Assembly: GCA_900208305.1 (NCBI GenBank)
Contig: OAPG01000016.1
Span: 248,001-312,000, forward strand
Length of the DNA: 64,000 bases
From: Melanopsichium pennsylvanicum
Taxonomy: Eukaryota; Basidiomycota; Ustilaginomycetes; Ustilaginales
Direction: 5' to 3'
The notes under the pieces are model-generated. The model saw nothing but the letters and a program-made list of their open reading frames with translations. It made no database searches and was not told the DNA's origin. The position numbers and the translations under genes are program-made. Each line of letters starts with the position of its first letter. Within the stretch, counting starts at the first letter, position 1. This document shows positions 1 to 10,113 of the stretch, piece by piece.

Positions 1-485
1 ATGTCACCAAGGCTACGTTTTTGATGGATTCGATTTTGAATTTCGTAAACGATTGGGAAGAATCGAACCCAAACCGCTTCCATTAAGAAGAGATTCTTTT
101 CTTTTGCCACTTGAAAGAGGTGTTTAGCTTGAGCCGCGTTGATTGTGAAAGCTTTCTCACACAAGACGTGTTTACCAGCTTCCAAAGCAAGCAGAGTATT
201 TTCATAATGATGAGAATGAGGAGTGGCAACGTAAATAATATCGATATTAGGATCTTGAACCAATTCAGTGTAAGAACCGTAAGCTTTAGCGTCGCGAGGA
301 GCAGAAACTTGTTTCAAGAATTCTTGAGCGCGTGTAACAGAGGTCGAAGAAGCAGCAGCAACGATGGTATGTTTGACATCCTTGACTCCACGAGAAGTTG
401 GATCGAGTAAAAGATCTTTGGAAAACGTAACGGCAATTCCGCCAGTGGCGAGAATGCCCCATTTACACGTAGTGACAGAAGCCAT
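1..485 (-). CDS. Gfo/Idh/MocA-family NAD(P)-dependent oxidoreductase, N-terminal part (dihydrodiol / D-xylose dehydrogenase-like)
   Basis: The first 161 residues of a reverse-strand protein are present; the frame is still open at base 1, so the C-terminal half lies outside the window. The start is the ATG whose complement is 483-485. Residues 10-18 form a Rossmann dinucleotide-binding loop (GILATGGIA). Residues 86-90 (VATPH) and 109-111 (CEK) match the substrate-facing strand and the active-site Lys of this superfamily. The usual EKP reads EKA here. A later MEAVWVRFFP block (135-144) resembles the fungal dimeric dihydrodiol / NADP-linked D-xylose dehydrogenase branch. Such enzymes oxidise sugars or trans-dihydrodiols in the cytosol using NADP+. 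The family call is firm; the substrate is inference. It is divergent from PEX19. Confidence 0.85.
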   Translation of the reverse strand, partial: MASVTTCKWGILATGGIAVTFSKDLLLDPTSRGVKDVKHTIVAAASSTSVTRAQEFLKQVSAPRDAKAYGSYTELVQDPNIDIIYVATPHSHHYENTLLALEAGKHVLCEKAFTINAAQAKHLFQVAKEKNLFLMEAVWVRFFPIVYEIQNRIHQKRSLGD

Positions 486-604
486 GATGAGGTACGGTTT
501 CGGATCGAACAAGCGACGTGAGGATATTTGGTGAGGTTGGTTGCGTGAGTATAAAACAACGTAAAGAGATATTGATCATCATGATGGCGACAGAGCGGTA
601 CGGA

Positions 605-613
605 CTTTATATA
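605..613 (-). promoter_or_regulatory. Putative TATA box of the oxidoreductase gene
   Basis: Read on the reverse strand this is TATATAAAG, about 120 nt upstream of the oxidoreductase ATG (485). The position suits a transcription start near 570-580 with a leader of roughly 90 nt. It is a sequence match only. Confidence 0.4.
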
Positions 614-711
614 GTTTTTAAAGTCAGACAAAGTGAATGCGGGGAATCAATTTTGTCAAGTGGTGCGTGCGCTCAAATCTCGTTTCTTGACACGATCAAC
701 GCTACATACAA

Positions 712-728
712 TACTGTAATTTACAGTA
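712..728. repeat. 17-bp near-palindrome TACTGTAATTTACAGTA
   Basis: TACTGTAA and TTACAGTA are exact reverse complements around a single central base. The same half-site recurs in many other spacers of this window (see findings). The function is unknown; it could be a protein-binding site or a remnant of a small palindromic element. Confidence 0.7.
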
Positions 729-1582
729 CAAGCCATGAACTTAAACTTTCATCATCGGTCGTGTAGTGCGATGCACTTTCTCACTCTTGATCCTATACAC
801 TAGTCGAGCATGACAAGGACAAGGGACAGGTCACTCCAAAGCACGGACTGTCTGTCTGGATGCAGCATAACTAAGACTTGCATGCATGAATGCAGCTTTG
901 TATAGATCGTGTTCTCCCTTTGATCGCAAGTTGAATCTATTCGTGGATTTGGTACTCTTTACCATCCAGGGACGATGAATAATCAAACCCGTGTGTGTAT
1001 GACGTACTACAGTATCGTTTTAATTCATGTAACAGTATCGACCCAAACCCCTCCCAAAAGCATGTCGCCGGTTTCAGCCCGAGCAAAAAAAAGGCCGATT
1101 TTGGCAAACATCCATCTATGTTTGACCGAAACTAAATAACACAAACTGCGTCAAAAGCATCGTTTTTCCGGTCTAACAAATTAGAAATTGGGCAAACGAG
1201 CTGACAATTGGCCTAGAAATTTTAAGCGTGCTCATTGGCCTATCAACTGCAATTTTTTGGATTTCGGCTGTTTAAAGTGACCGGCTCTCACGCTTTGATT
1301 TTGGGTAGATCTCCAGAATTGGCTGGTTGGTGATTGCTTCCCCACATACGCGCTCAAGCTTGAAAGAGAAATCCGCCTTCTCTACCAGTCAAAGAGAGAG
1401 AGAGAGCGTTGCACAAACCTTGCCATCATCTTTATTCCTTCTTCTCAATTACTTGACACTTGCGGATTCGTTTAACACCAAACCCTCTGTTTGCCCAAAT
1501 CACAAACCTGGATCATCCGAATCAATAATTACTTTTCATCCAACGAGGCGATTACACGAGCAAAGTCGTAACAACAACAACC

Positions 1583-2901
1583 ATGTCGACGAAAAATACT
1601 ACTACGACCACTACTGCCTCGGTATCACCACCACCACCACCCGCAGCAGCAGCATCAGCAGCAGCCAACGCCGAGGATGTGGATGATTTGGATGATCTTG
1701 ATGGTTAGTTCATTCTGCGCTTACCACATTTATTCATTCATTCAATGTTCCAAAACTGACCTTTTTTTCCTCCGATCTCTTCTTTGTCGTCGGACTGCAA
1801 CTTGAATTTACGATATTCTCAGATGTGTTGGATGAGTTCAACGCAGCTTCTTCTTCGAGCACCAAACCTGCAACATCAGCACCACCAGCACCAGCTTCTA
1901 CGTCACAGCCACCTACAGAGCGCGCTCCAGTAGCTGCTGAGAAGGTGGGGCAAGTTGGTGATGATGATGCTGATCTGGACGATGTGCTTTCGCAAGATTT
2001 TGCCAAGGAGCTGGCACAAGGAATGCAGGCCTTGATGAAGGAACTTGGAGGTTCGGCTGATTCGAATTCTGAAGGGTTTATGGGTGGTGCAGTTGCCGGT
2101 GCCGATGGAGGAGCCGGTGAAGCGGGTGCAGGTGCAGGTGCAAGTGCAGGTGCAGGTGCGGGCGAGCAATTCAATGAGCAGGAGTTGATGAAGCAATTCG
2201 AAGCCATGATGGCTGGTTTAGGTGGACCAACTCCATCTTCGTCATCTTCCGCCGTTGGCGCGGGTGGCGCTGCTACTCATTCTTCCTCGACAGCCAAAGC
2301 TGATGGGAAGCCAGCCAACTTTAATGACGCTTTGAACGCAACCATGGCCAAACTCAAACAATCGGATGCTTCTGCCACCGCTGAAACCTCGTCCTCCTTG
2401 TCGTCTGACAATCCTTTTGCTGGTCTCTCTGGTGCAGAAGGCGAAGAGATGGCCAAACTGCTCGCAGCTCTGAGTGGTGGTGGAGGTGGAGATCTAAGTG
2501 GACTTGAAGGAGCCATGGACAACCCTGAATTGACCAAAATGCTTGAAGGCATGATGGACGAACTCATGTCTCGTGAAATTCTGTACGAACCTCTCAAAGA
2601 GCTTCGTGATAAGTACCCAGCTTATCTGTCCGGATCCGAATCCAAGGATATCACAAATGAGGATAGGAAGAGGTATGAACAACAGAGCAAGTATATTGAT
2701 GAGATTGTCAGGATCTTTGAAGAACCAGGTTACGATGCAAAAGATAAGAGAAAGGCGGCAAGAGTGCAGGAGTTGATGAACCAGATGCAGGATTGTGGTA
2801 GTCCTCCCAAACAGATTGTTGGTGATATGCCGGCCGAACTGGAAAATTTGCCTGGATTTGGTGGTGGTGAAGGTGCGAATGAAGAATGTACGATCATGTA
2901 A
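1583..2901 (+). CDS. PEX19: Peroxin 19, farnesylated peroxisomal membrane-protein receptor/chaperone
   Basis: Spliced model: exons 1583-1703 and 1823-2901, giving 399 aa. The donor is GTTAGT, the acceptor TCTCAG, phase 1. Joining restores an acidic DDLDDLDDVLDEF block, the conserved Pex19 N-terminus, across the junction; this is strong support for exon 1, which an ORF scan alone would miss. The middle is Ala/Gly/Ser-rich linker. The C-terminal half is the alpha-helical membrane-protein-binding domain (YEPLKEL.DKYPAYL, followed by KRYEQQ and RIFEEPGY blocks). The protein ends in CTIM, a CAAX farnesylation box. Pex19 binds newly made peroxisomal membrane proteins in the cytosol and delivers them to Pex3. 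Length and domain order are normal for fungi. Confidence 0.95.
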
Positions 2902-2915
2902 GAAAGACAGACAGG

Positions 2916-2964
2916 CACACACACATATATATATACACACACACAGAGAGAGAGAGAGAGAGAG
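2916..2964. repeat. Compound (CA)n(TA)n(CA)n(GA)n microsatellite
   Basis: Uninterrupted dinucleotide runs start 14 bases after the PEX19 stop codon, probably inside its 3' UTR. Length polymorphism between strains is likely. Confidence 0.9.
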
Positions 2965-3323
2965 GGAAGGAGGGAGGATGGTTGACAGAGAAAAAAGGTT
3001 GACCTTTTTGGTCACTGTTATAATATTGCTACAACCAAGATGATCTTGATAGTAACGATGATGATGATGATGTTGTTGTTGTTGTTGTTGGTGATGCTTT
3101 TTGGTTTACCTAGTTCTTGAAAAGTGGTGTCGAGAGTAAAAATGTCACGAAATGAGGCGTTTGCTTGGTTGCTCGTAAAGGCAACTTTAAATCAAACTGA
3201 AAGCTCACGTGATGTGCAATACGCGTGGTTCACAGTGAAAGACCAACACGCAAATCCGCCTAGCTGTAAACAATCAGCAGCAGCAGCAGAAAGTGGTGAC
3301 TGCAGAAACATACACAAAATCAA

Positions 3324-3380
3324 TCTCTCTCTCTCACTCACTCTCTCTCTCACACACACACACTCTCTCTCTCTGTGTGT
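3324..3380. repeat. CT/CA compound microsatellite
   Basis: A run of TC repeats broken by CACTCA, then (CA)n, then (CT)n and GTGTGT. It is non-coding. Confidence 0.85.
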
Positions 3381-4237
3381 CAAACAAGGAGCCGAGCGCA
3401 AAATTAAAGGGAGAATCGCATCAGACTGCATCAAGATCCATCGAGGACAGAAGTATGATTTCAAGAATTTCTGTTCTGCCAAGGTTCAAGTCAAGTCAAA
3501 GCATTTGCACCTGGCATGAATCTAGCTTTGAATAAATGTAAACTTTTACAATACAGCATAGTATTTCAACACTTCAAATATACAGTATAATAAAAACGTG
3601 GTTTGAAAGATTAAGAGCGTAAATGTCATAGGTTCAAAAGAGGCAGGCCAGATCGAGGCTACAAGTATTGGTCAAAGTGAAAGAGAGTTAGTTACATGGT
3701 GCGGAAATGATTGTTTTAAAGTTGGCCCCTGAGTGACACGCTTTTTGTATATTAACGAAACAAGCATAAACTTGTAATTCACAATCAAGAATAACACGAG
3801 TTTGAATTCAAATTTGTTCAGCAAACAGGGGCCATATTTTTGTTCCATTTGGATTTTTTTAACCCACACCCAAAACAACTACTTTGACCCGCTGTAAGGT
3901 CCAACCGCAATGTAAATTTACAGTAAAGGCGTTGTTCGATAAAGGTCGCATGTGATTTTAAAGGTTGTGGTGAATTCGCACGCGTGTGTGCCAAACAAGC
4001 GCTGATGGCCAAGCAAAATGCAAGTGACTTAGGCAGGGTGCTGCATCTGTCAACTCAGATACAGTCATTAACGATACCAGAGAGGTAGGTAAATTTATAA
4101 CACTCTAAAGCACAGACAAGACCCCTTTTTACAATACTACAGTACCTCGCCTTAATGCATCCCACAGACCAAAAAATAGGCCCCACGCTGACCCTTCTCT
4201 CTTTCGTAACTAAGACCAATATTTCGGAATCAGCTCA

Positions 4238-4280
4238 ATCATCATCATCATCATCATCATCATCACCACCACCACCACCA
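4238..4280. repeat. (ATC)n-(ACC)n trinucleotide repeat
   Basis: About nine ATC units run directly into about five ACC units, in the spacer upstream of the IQGAP gene. Confidence 0.85.
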
Positions 4281-4536
4281 ACAGCAAATACCGACTATAC
4301 CGTCAAAACCGTCCACCGCATCAACCAACACCCCTCACTCACGTTCACCAACTCTACCACCCAACGTCTGTCACCTCACGATCCACCTTTAACGACACCG
4401 CCTCCTTCGAGCATCTTTACACGTGCCTACGTCTAACTTCTACCCACTCGTATCCGCACTCCTTCAGCGTCAACCATTAAACTCACATCACCCTTTCCTA
4501 ACCTTGACGCACGCTGCATTACAATCTAGACCCTGC

Positions 4537-4582
4537 CCTTCCCTCTCTTCCTCCCTCTCTTACTCTCTCTCTCTCTCTCTCG
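4537..4582. repeat. CT-rich tract upstream of the IQGAP gene
   Basis: This pyrimidine tract contains (CT)9-10 at 4563-4581. It lies about 70 bp upstream of the TATA box, the usual place for promoter CT blocks in filamentous fungi. Confidence 0.7.
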
Positions 4583-4652
4583 CACCATTTTCCTCACATC
4601 TTAAGCTTCCACACCAGCCCATAGCAAGCGTCTTGGAGGGAACCTTATAGCA

Positions 4653-4660
4653 TATAAAAG
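4653..4660 (+). promoter_or_regulatory. Putative TATA box of the IQGAP gene
   Basis: TATAAAAG lies 36-43 nt upstream of the ATG at 4696, just downstream of a CT-rich tract. If used, the 5' UTR would be very short (around 10-15 nt). Confidence 0.5.
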
Positions 4661-4695
4661 GCCAAGGCTTACACATTTATAGATTCAAGGCCAAC

Positions 4696-7600
4696 ATGAT
4701 GGATCAGCAGCCAAAACCATCCATCCCCGCTGCCAGCCCCAATGCTCGTGCAAGCCCCTTTGCATATCAGTCCAAATACCTCGAGCGCTCCTCATCACGC
4801 AGCAGCACCTTTTCCCTCGCTTCTCCCATCGACCCTCACAATGCCCGCATTACAGCCACTACAGGTCTGCACCACTCTGGCTCCGTACGACGCTTCCCTG
4901 CCCCACACCGTCACACCGCGTCGCTTGACCCACAACGAGCGGCTGAACTTCGTGCTGCTGGTGCCACGCCATCTCCACACAATCCAAATCCTTCTCCTAT
5001 CGCCCACTCGGTAGCTCAGTTTGGTTCCAATCCAACCATCGCTAGCTCTGCATCCAACAACTCCTCGATCGCAGCAACCACCTCGCCCGTCCCAGCAACC
5101 TTTAGCAAAGCTTCCTTTCCCCCGACTTCCAGAGGTATCAATGGCCGTCCCGTCTCGATGCCACCTGCCCCTCGCGAGAACCTCTTCAACTCATCCACTG
5201 TAGGTCGCGCCCGTGCCTACTCGCCCACCAAGATCCCTTACGACAGAGCAGTCTCTCCAACCAAAGAGCGCAGTTACGATTCCGCCACCTCTTCGCCAAG
5301 GAAGGACGATTCCTCCTGGATCTCGTCTGCCAACAACACACCCACCCAGGGCAGCTTCTGGAGCAACGCGCCCAACAGTGCCAGTGCTGCTAGCAGCGGC
5401 CCGTCTCAGCTCCATCTCGGAGGCGTCAAGGATCTCAAGCGTTCCAGCGTAGGCGCACTAAAGATGATCAAAAACTTTACCCAAAAGACCGACGATCTCG
5501 CCGCACATGTCGACCAGCACGCTCACACACGCATGACCGTCGGTCGATCGCGCGGTCAACGCACACAGAGCTTGGACGCCACCGCTGGTCCCCTTGCCGA
5601 CCGTCTCAACCGTCTCGACCTCGAACCCACCATCGAAGAAGCATGGCAAAAGCCCGGCCGACCAGGTCGAATGGAGAGCGAGGATCAAGAAGGCGAAATC
5701 GTGCTTCCCGGTATCACCACTGGCGCTGAAGATGTGGCAGGTCTGCACGGACGTATCCGTCTCGCACGCGCAGATGGCCCAGGCACCATGGCCTTAGGCC
5801 GCCCTTCCACCACCTCTTCCAACCTTCCCTTGACCAGCTCGAGCAAGTGGATGGACACCCAGCGCCACCTTCTCCAAGCGTACGAGTACCTCTGCCATTG
5901 CGGTGAAGCCAAAGAATGGATGGAACTCCACGTAGGAGAGCATCTCGGCCATGTAGTCGAAATGGAAAACGAGATGCGCGACGGAATCTTCCTCGCCAAG
6001 CTTGCAAAGAAGTTTGAGCCAGAATGCGTACCACGCATCTTTGTCCATCCCAAACTCCAGTACCGCCACACGGACAACATCAACTACTTTTTCGCATTCA
6101 TCAACAAGGTCGGTCTCCCCCACTTTTTCCAGTTTGAGCTCACCGACTTGTACGAGAAGAAGAACTTCCCCAAGGTGGTGTACTGCATCCACGCGCTCAG
6201 TCACGTCCTCGCTCGTCACGGCAGAGCACTCAAAGTCGGAAATTTGATCGGCAAGCTCGAGTTCACCGACGATCAGCTTCAAAAGACGCAAAAGGGTCTC
6301 GATGCTTCGGGTGTCGCCATGCCCTCGTTCGGTGGTGTCGGAAAGGCCTTGGCAAAGGAGATGAATATCGAGCCAGAACCAGAGCCCGAGACCGAGAAGG
6401 AACGCATCGACCGCGAGCTGTTGGAGAACGTGGACGCTGTCGAGGCATTACAGACTGCTTCGCGCGCTTTCATCGCAAGAATGCGATTTGCCGACCGTCT
6501 TCAAGCCGAGATCCAGCGCCGTCACGAGGAAGAGGCTAGACTGGCTGCAGCCGCGGCTGCAGCAGCTGAGGCGCAGCGCATCCGTCTCTTGGAGGAGCAA
6601 GAACGTCAACGCAGAGCTCAAGAGGACCGCATTGTCTCGCGTTGGACGCCTGTAATGCAGGCACAGATCCGCGGGGTCCTTGCACGTCGCCAACACCATC
6701 GAAAACAAGCCGCTCTTCACACAAGCATCCGCACATTTGTTGGTCTCCAAGCTGCTGTTCGAGCCAGGCTCGCTCGTCAGATCCACGTCGAGCACGTCAA
6801 GCGCGTTCACGACGTTGACAATGCTCGAGCTATCCAAAATTTCCAAGCTTGTGCTCGCGGTGCTCTGTACCGCCGTTGCTTCTTCGAAAAGATCAAGGCG
6901 CTCGACAAGCACGAGACCGGCGTCGTCGGCCTCCAAGCACGAATTCGTGGCTGTTTGGCACGAGCTGCCTACGAGGATCGAATCTATCGGCTAGCTGATT
7001 CGACCGAGGATGTCATCGGGCTGCAGGCAACTTGTCGATCGGTGCTGGCCAAGCAGAAGCTGCTCAACACCATCCGTGGCCTTCGCAGCTCTAGCGATGC
7101 CATCATCGCCGTGCAAGCTCAGGTCCGTGGTGTGTTGGCGCGCAAGGACCACGTCAGGATGCGCTCGGCTCTCCAGAAGGTCGAAGTCAAGACGGCCGTT
7201 GGCGGTCTTCAATCGTTTGCACGTGCCGCTCTGGCACGACGCAAGCATCAAGAGCAGAAAAAGCAACTCGACTTTGTAACTCCCGACGTTGTCGGCATTC
7301 AAGCCGCCATCCGTGGTATGATTGCGCGAATCGAGTTTGATTGGTGGAGAAACCACATCATCCAATCCGAGCCTGTGGCGATCCACCTCCAGTCCCTGAT
7401 TCGCGGCACGCTCAGCCGACGCAAGTTCTTCTCTCGCCTTCGACACTACCATGAGCACATGCACAAGGTTGTCAAGATCCAGTCTCTCTTCCGCGGCCGT
7501 CAACAGGGCGAGCAGTACCGCAGTCTTACCATGGGCAAGAACGTCCCTGTTGCGACTATCAAGAACTTTGGCCATCTACTCAACGACTCGGATGCGGACT

Positions 7601-10113
7601 TTGAGGACGAGATCGAGGTTGAACGACTGCGCAAGCTCGTGGTTCGTGCTATTCGCGAGAGCCAGACGCTGGAGAGCGATGTGCAAGAGCTTGATACAAA
7701 GATCGCATTGCTGGTCAAGAACAAGATCGGCGTCGAGGAATTGATCAAGGCGAAGAACGAGCGTGGCTTGTTGGGCCAGAGGGATGCCGCGGCGGCGGTG
7801 CAGAAGCGCAACTCGTTGTTGGTCGCCGCCAACGACCCGTTCGCTGACCATGCGTTGGATCGAGCGTCGAGGAGGAAATTGGAGCTCTACCAAGAACTCT
7901 TCTATGCTCTTCAGACCCGACCCGAGTACCTCGCCCGCCTGTTTGCCAGAGTTGGCAAGATTGATATGGCCGACCGCGACAAGCGTCAGGTGGAGAAGAT
8001 CGTGCTGACGCTGTTTGGCTACGCTCAAAAGGCGCGCGAAGAGTTCCTCCTGCTCAAACTCTTCCAACGCTGCGTCCAAGAGGAGCTCGGCTTTGTCTCT
8101 ACTGTCCAAGAGTTCATTCGAGGCAATGCGCAATTCATCAAGCTCGTTGCGCAATACAATCGAGGCGCTCGCGAGAGGAAGTACCTCAAGGACCTTCTCT
8201 CTCCCCTCGTCTCGGAGATTATGGAACAGAAGGATCTCGACCTCGAGACCGACCCTTGTGCCATCTACCGGGCGACCATCAATCAGGAGGAGATGGAGAC
8301 CGGTCAACCTTCGCGTCGACCGCTCGAAGTTGCGTTCAACGAAGCACTTGCAGATCCCATGGCGAGAACCATCTTTATTCGCCACCTCCAAAGTTTGCGT
8401 GCTACCACCGAAGCATTCCTCGGTGCCATCTTGGGTTCGACACGCAAGATGCCATACGGTGTAAGGTACATTGCGAGGGAAGTGTTCAGGGCGCTCCAAA
8501 CCAAGTTCCCCAACGAACCCGACGATGCGCTCATCAAGGTTGTGGGTCATCTCGTCTACTATCGCTACCTCAACCCGGCCATCGTGGCACCGGAAGGCTT
8601 TGATGTGGTCGAATCGCTGGTTGGACCGGTCCAGCGTAAGAATTTGGCCGAGGTGAGCAAGATGCTCACCCAGATTGCGGTGGGTCGACTGTTCAACGAT
8701 GACAATCCGTATCTACAGCCGCTCAACGAGTACGTCTCGCACGCGAGTGAGAGGTTCACCAAGTGGCTTCACACCATCATCGACTGTCCGGATGCCGAGA
8801 TGCAATTCAGCGCGGACGAATTTTTGGATCATACCGTGCAACAGAAACCCGTGATTTACATTTCGCCCAACGAGATCTACTCGATGCATCTCTTGCTCAC
8901 ACAACAGGTGGATTATCTTGCTGCTCACAAGGAAGATCCGCTTCGTGTAATTTTGGGTGAATTGGGACCACCACCGGTTTCCAACACGCAGGAACTCAAT
9001 TCGGCTCGAGATTCCGAGATTACGTTTGAGCTCGTTTCGAGGATGGCGACTTTGCAGGATCCCGAGGCGGAGACAAAGGCAATGTTTGTAGAGACAAAGA
9101 GATTGGTTTTATCGTTGCTCAAGGTTCAGAGTGGTAAGACGCTGGTGGATGTATTTGTGGCCCAAGTGACGGAGAAGGAGGAATTGCAGTGGGAGGAGAT
9201 TGTTTCGCTCGAAATTGCGGCAGAACGTCAAAGACAGAGAGGTCAAAGACCACCTGGTATTGCCATGTATTCGAATACACCAGCTGCTCCTATGGTTGGG
9301 AATGGTAATGGGAGGTTGGAGGATGTACGAAAACTTTCGTTCTCCGAACTCAAAGCCAGGACGTTGGAAAACATGCTTCAACTCGAAAAACTCGGTCGCG
9401 TATCAAGAGCCAATCTGTATCAAGACATGCTGGACGCGATTGCGATCGATATCCGAAACAAGCATCGGAAAAGAATCCAACGTGCGAACGAAAAAGCGGC
9501 GATGCATGCGACTCTCAAAACGTTGGGAGAGAAAAAGAGTTATTTAGAGGAACAGATTGGATCTTATCACAGTTATATTGATGCGAGTATGCAAACGATG
9601 CAGGGGGGAAGGAAGGGAAAGAAGAGATTTGTTTTGCCTTTTAGTCAGCAATACTTTCATTTGAGGAGTTTGAAACAGAATGGTGGTAAAGTGCCCAAGT
9701 TTGGAAGTTACAAGTATGGAGCTAACAAGTGGTTGGAGAAGGGGGTATTGGTGGATGCGAGTGGATTGTTGGCAAGGAGTAGTGGTGTTGTAGAAGGTGG
9801 AGGGGGAATGAGTGTTTCCAATTCAGGTGGATTGAAGAGCAGTATCAGCGGTGGTGGCGGTATAACTTCCGGAGGGGCAGGAGGGGGGGGGATGATGGGT
9901 GAAGTGAATCTGACCATCTCTTCTGATCAACCTGGTGTGTTTACTATCGAGGTTTTAAATGGTCCAAGTGCAGGTTTGGTGACGGATTTGAGGATAGAGG
10001 ATCTATTGGAAAATCAGTTCAACAATCAATCCACAATCAATATCTTAGATGGTTCAGCAAAGATCAACGTAAACCTTTTGGTTCATTTGATCAATAAAAA
10101 ATTCTACGCTTAG
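4696..10113 (+). CDS. IQGAP/Rng2-type cytokinesis scaffold: CH domain, 11 IQ motifs, RasGAP-related domain, RasGAP_C
   Basis: Single exon, 1805 aa. A Ser/Pro-rich N-terminus (1-380) contains SPTK and SPRK sites. A calponin-homology domain follows at about 385-510. Eleven IQ motifs at about 581-941 (for example VVGLQARIRGCLAR, IIAVQAQVRGVLAR) should bind calmodulin or myosin light chains. The RasGAP-related domain (about 1065-1400) has the IQGAP-type YRYLNPAIVAPEGF block, so catalytic GAP activity is not expected. A RasGAP_C region occupies about 1545-1640 and the extreme C-terminus. A glycine-rich insert (about 1700-1735) splits that last region. IQGAPs organise the actomyosin contractile ring and bind Cdc42/Rac-type GTPases. 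CT tract and TATA box lie just upstream. The family call is secure; the ring role comes from yeast homologues. Confidence 0.95.
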   Translation: MMDQQPKPSIPAASPNARASPFAYQSKYLERSSSRSSTFSLASPIDPHNARITATTGLHHSGSVRRFPAPHRHTASLDPQRAAELRAAGATPSPHNPNPSPIAHSVAQFGSNPTIASSASNNSSIAATTSPVPATFSKASFPPTSRGINGRPVSMPPAPRENLFNSSTVGRARAYSPTKIPYDRAVSPTKERSYDSATSSPRKDDSSWISSANNTPTQGSFWSNAPNSASAASSGPSQLHLGGVKDLKRSSVGALKMIKNFTQKTDDLAAHVDQHAHTRMTVGRSRGQRTQSLDATAGPLADRLNRLDLEPTIEEAWQKPGRPGRMESEDQEGEIVLPGITTGAEDVAGLHGRIRLARADGPGTMALGRPSTTSSNLPLTSSSKWMDTQRHLLQAYEYLCHCGEAKEWMELHVGEHLGHVVEMENEMRDGIFLAKLAKKFEPECVPRIFVHPKLQYRHTDNINYFFAFINKVGLPHFFQFELTDLYEKKNFPKVVYCIHALSHVLARHGRALKVGNLIGKLEFTDDQLQKTQKGLDASGVAMPSFGGVGKALAKEMNIEPEPEPETEKERIDRELLENVDAVEALQTASRAFIARMRFADRLQAEIQRRHEEEARLAAAAAAAAEAQRIRLLEEQERQRRAQEDRIVSRWTPVMQAQIRGVLARRQHHRKQAALHTSIRTFVGLQAAVRARLARQIHVEHVKRVHDVDNARAIQNFQACARGALYRRCFFEKIKALDKHETGVVGLQARIRGCLARAAYEDRIYRLADSTEDVIGLQATCRSVLAKQKLLNTIRGLRSSSDAIIAVQAQVRGVLARKDHVRMRSALQKVEVKTAVGGLQSFARAALARRKHQEQKKQLDFVTPDVVGIQAAIRGMIARIEFDWWRNHIIQSEPVAIHLQSLIRGTLSRRKFFSRLRHYHEHMHKVVKIQSLFRGRQQGEQYRSLTMGKNVPVATIKNFGHLLNDSDADFEDEIEVERLRKLVVRAIRESQTLESDVQELDTKIALLVKNKIGVEELIKAKNERGLLGQRDAAAAVQKRNSLLVAANDPFADHALDRASRRKLELYQELFYALQTRPEYLARLFARVGKIDMADRDKRQVEKIVLTLFGYAQKAREEFLLLKLFQRCVQEELGFVSTVQEFIRGNAQFIKLVAQYNRGARERKYLKDLLSPLVSEIMEQKDLDLETDPCAIYRATINQEEMETGQPSRRPLEVAFNEALADPMARTIFIRHLQSLRATTEAFLGAILGSTRKMPYGVRYIAREVFRALQTKFPNEPDDALIKVVGHLVYYRYLNPAIVAPEGFDVVESLVGPVQRKNLAEVSKMLTQIAVGRLFNDDNPYLQPLNEYVSHASERFTKWLHTIIDCPDAEMQFSADEFLDHTVQQKPVIYISPNEIYSMHLLLTQQVDYLAAHKEDPLRVILGELGPPPVSNTQELNSARDSEITFELVSRMATLQDPEAETKAMFVETKRLVLSLLKVQSGKTLVDVFVAQVTEKEELQWEEIVSLEIAAERQRQRGQRPPGIAMYSNTPAAPMVGNGNGRLEDVRKLSFSELKARTLENMLQLEKLGRVSRANLYQDMLDAIAIDIRNKHRKRIQRANEKAAMHATLKTLGEKKSYLEEQIGSYHSYIDASMQTMQGGRKGKKRFVLPFSQQYFHLRSLKQNGGKVPKFGSYKYGANKWLEKGVLVDASGLLARSSGVVEGGGGMSVSNSGGLKSSISGGGGITSGGAGGGGMMGEVNLTISSDQPGVFTIEVLNGPSAGLVTDLRIEDLLENQFNNQSTINILDGSAKINVNLLVHLINKKFYA

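Larger units (their letters stand above)
486..1582. other. Divergent intergenic region between the oxidoreductase and PEX19
   Basis: No supported gene lies in this 1.1-kb spacer. It holds the TATA-like element at 605-613, a 17-bp near-palindrome TACTGTAATTTACAGTA at 712-728, and further ACAGTA copies near 1010-1035. Two ATTGGCCTA copies (inverted CCAAT-like) occur around 1206-1242. A short CT/GA-rich stretch precedes PEX19. Confidence 0.6.
2902..4695. other. Intergenic region PEX19-IQGAP, rich in microsatellites
   Basis: I see no coding region I would defend; short frames here run through simple repeats. The stretch holds a compound CA/TA/CA/GA repeat just after PEX19, CT/CA tracts near 3324-3380, the AAATTTACAGTAAA motif at 3914-3927, an ATC/ACC repeat at 4238-4280, and a CT tract with a TATA box directly upstream of the IQGAP gene. 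Confidence 0.6.

Noticed and set aside
2795..3043. Short forward frames through the PEX19 3' end and CA/GA repeat
   Set aside because: They start at non-ATG codons and consist mainly of repeat-encoded His/Thr/Arg/Glu.
7576..8550. 324-codon reverse frame inside the IQGAP gene
   Set aside because: It lies opposite the RasGAP-related domain and has no independent evidence.
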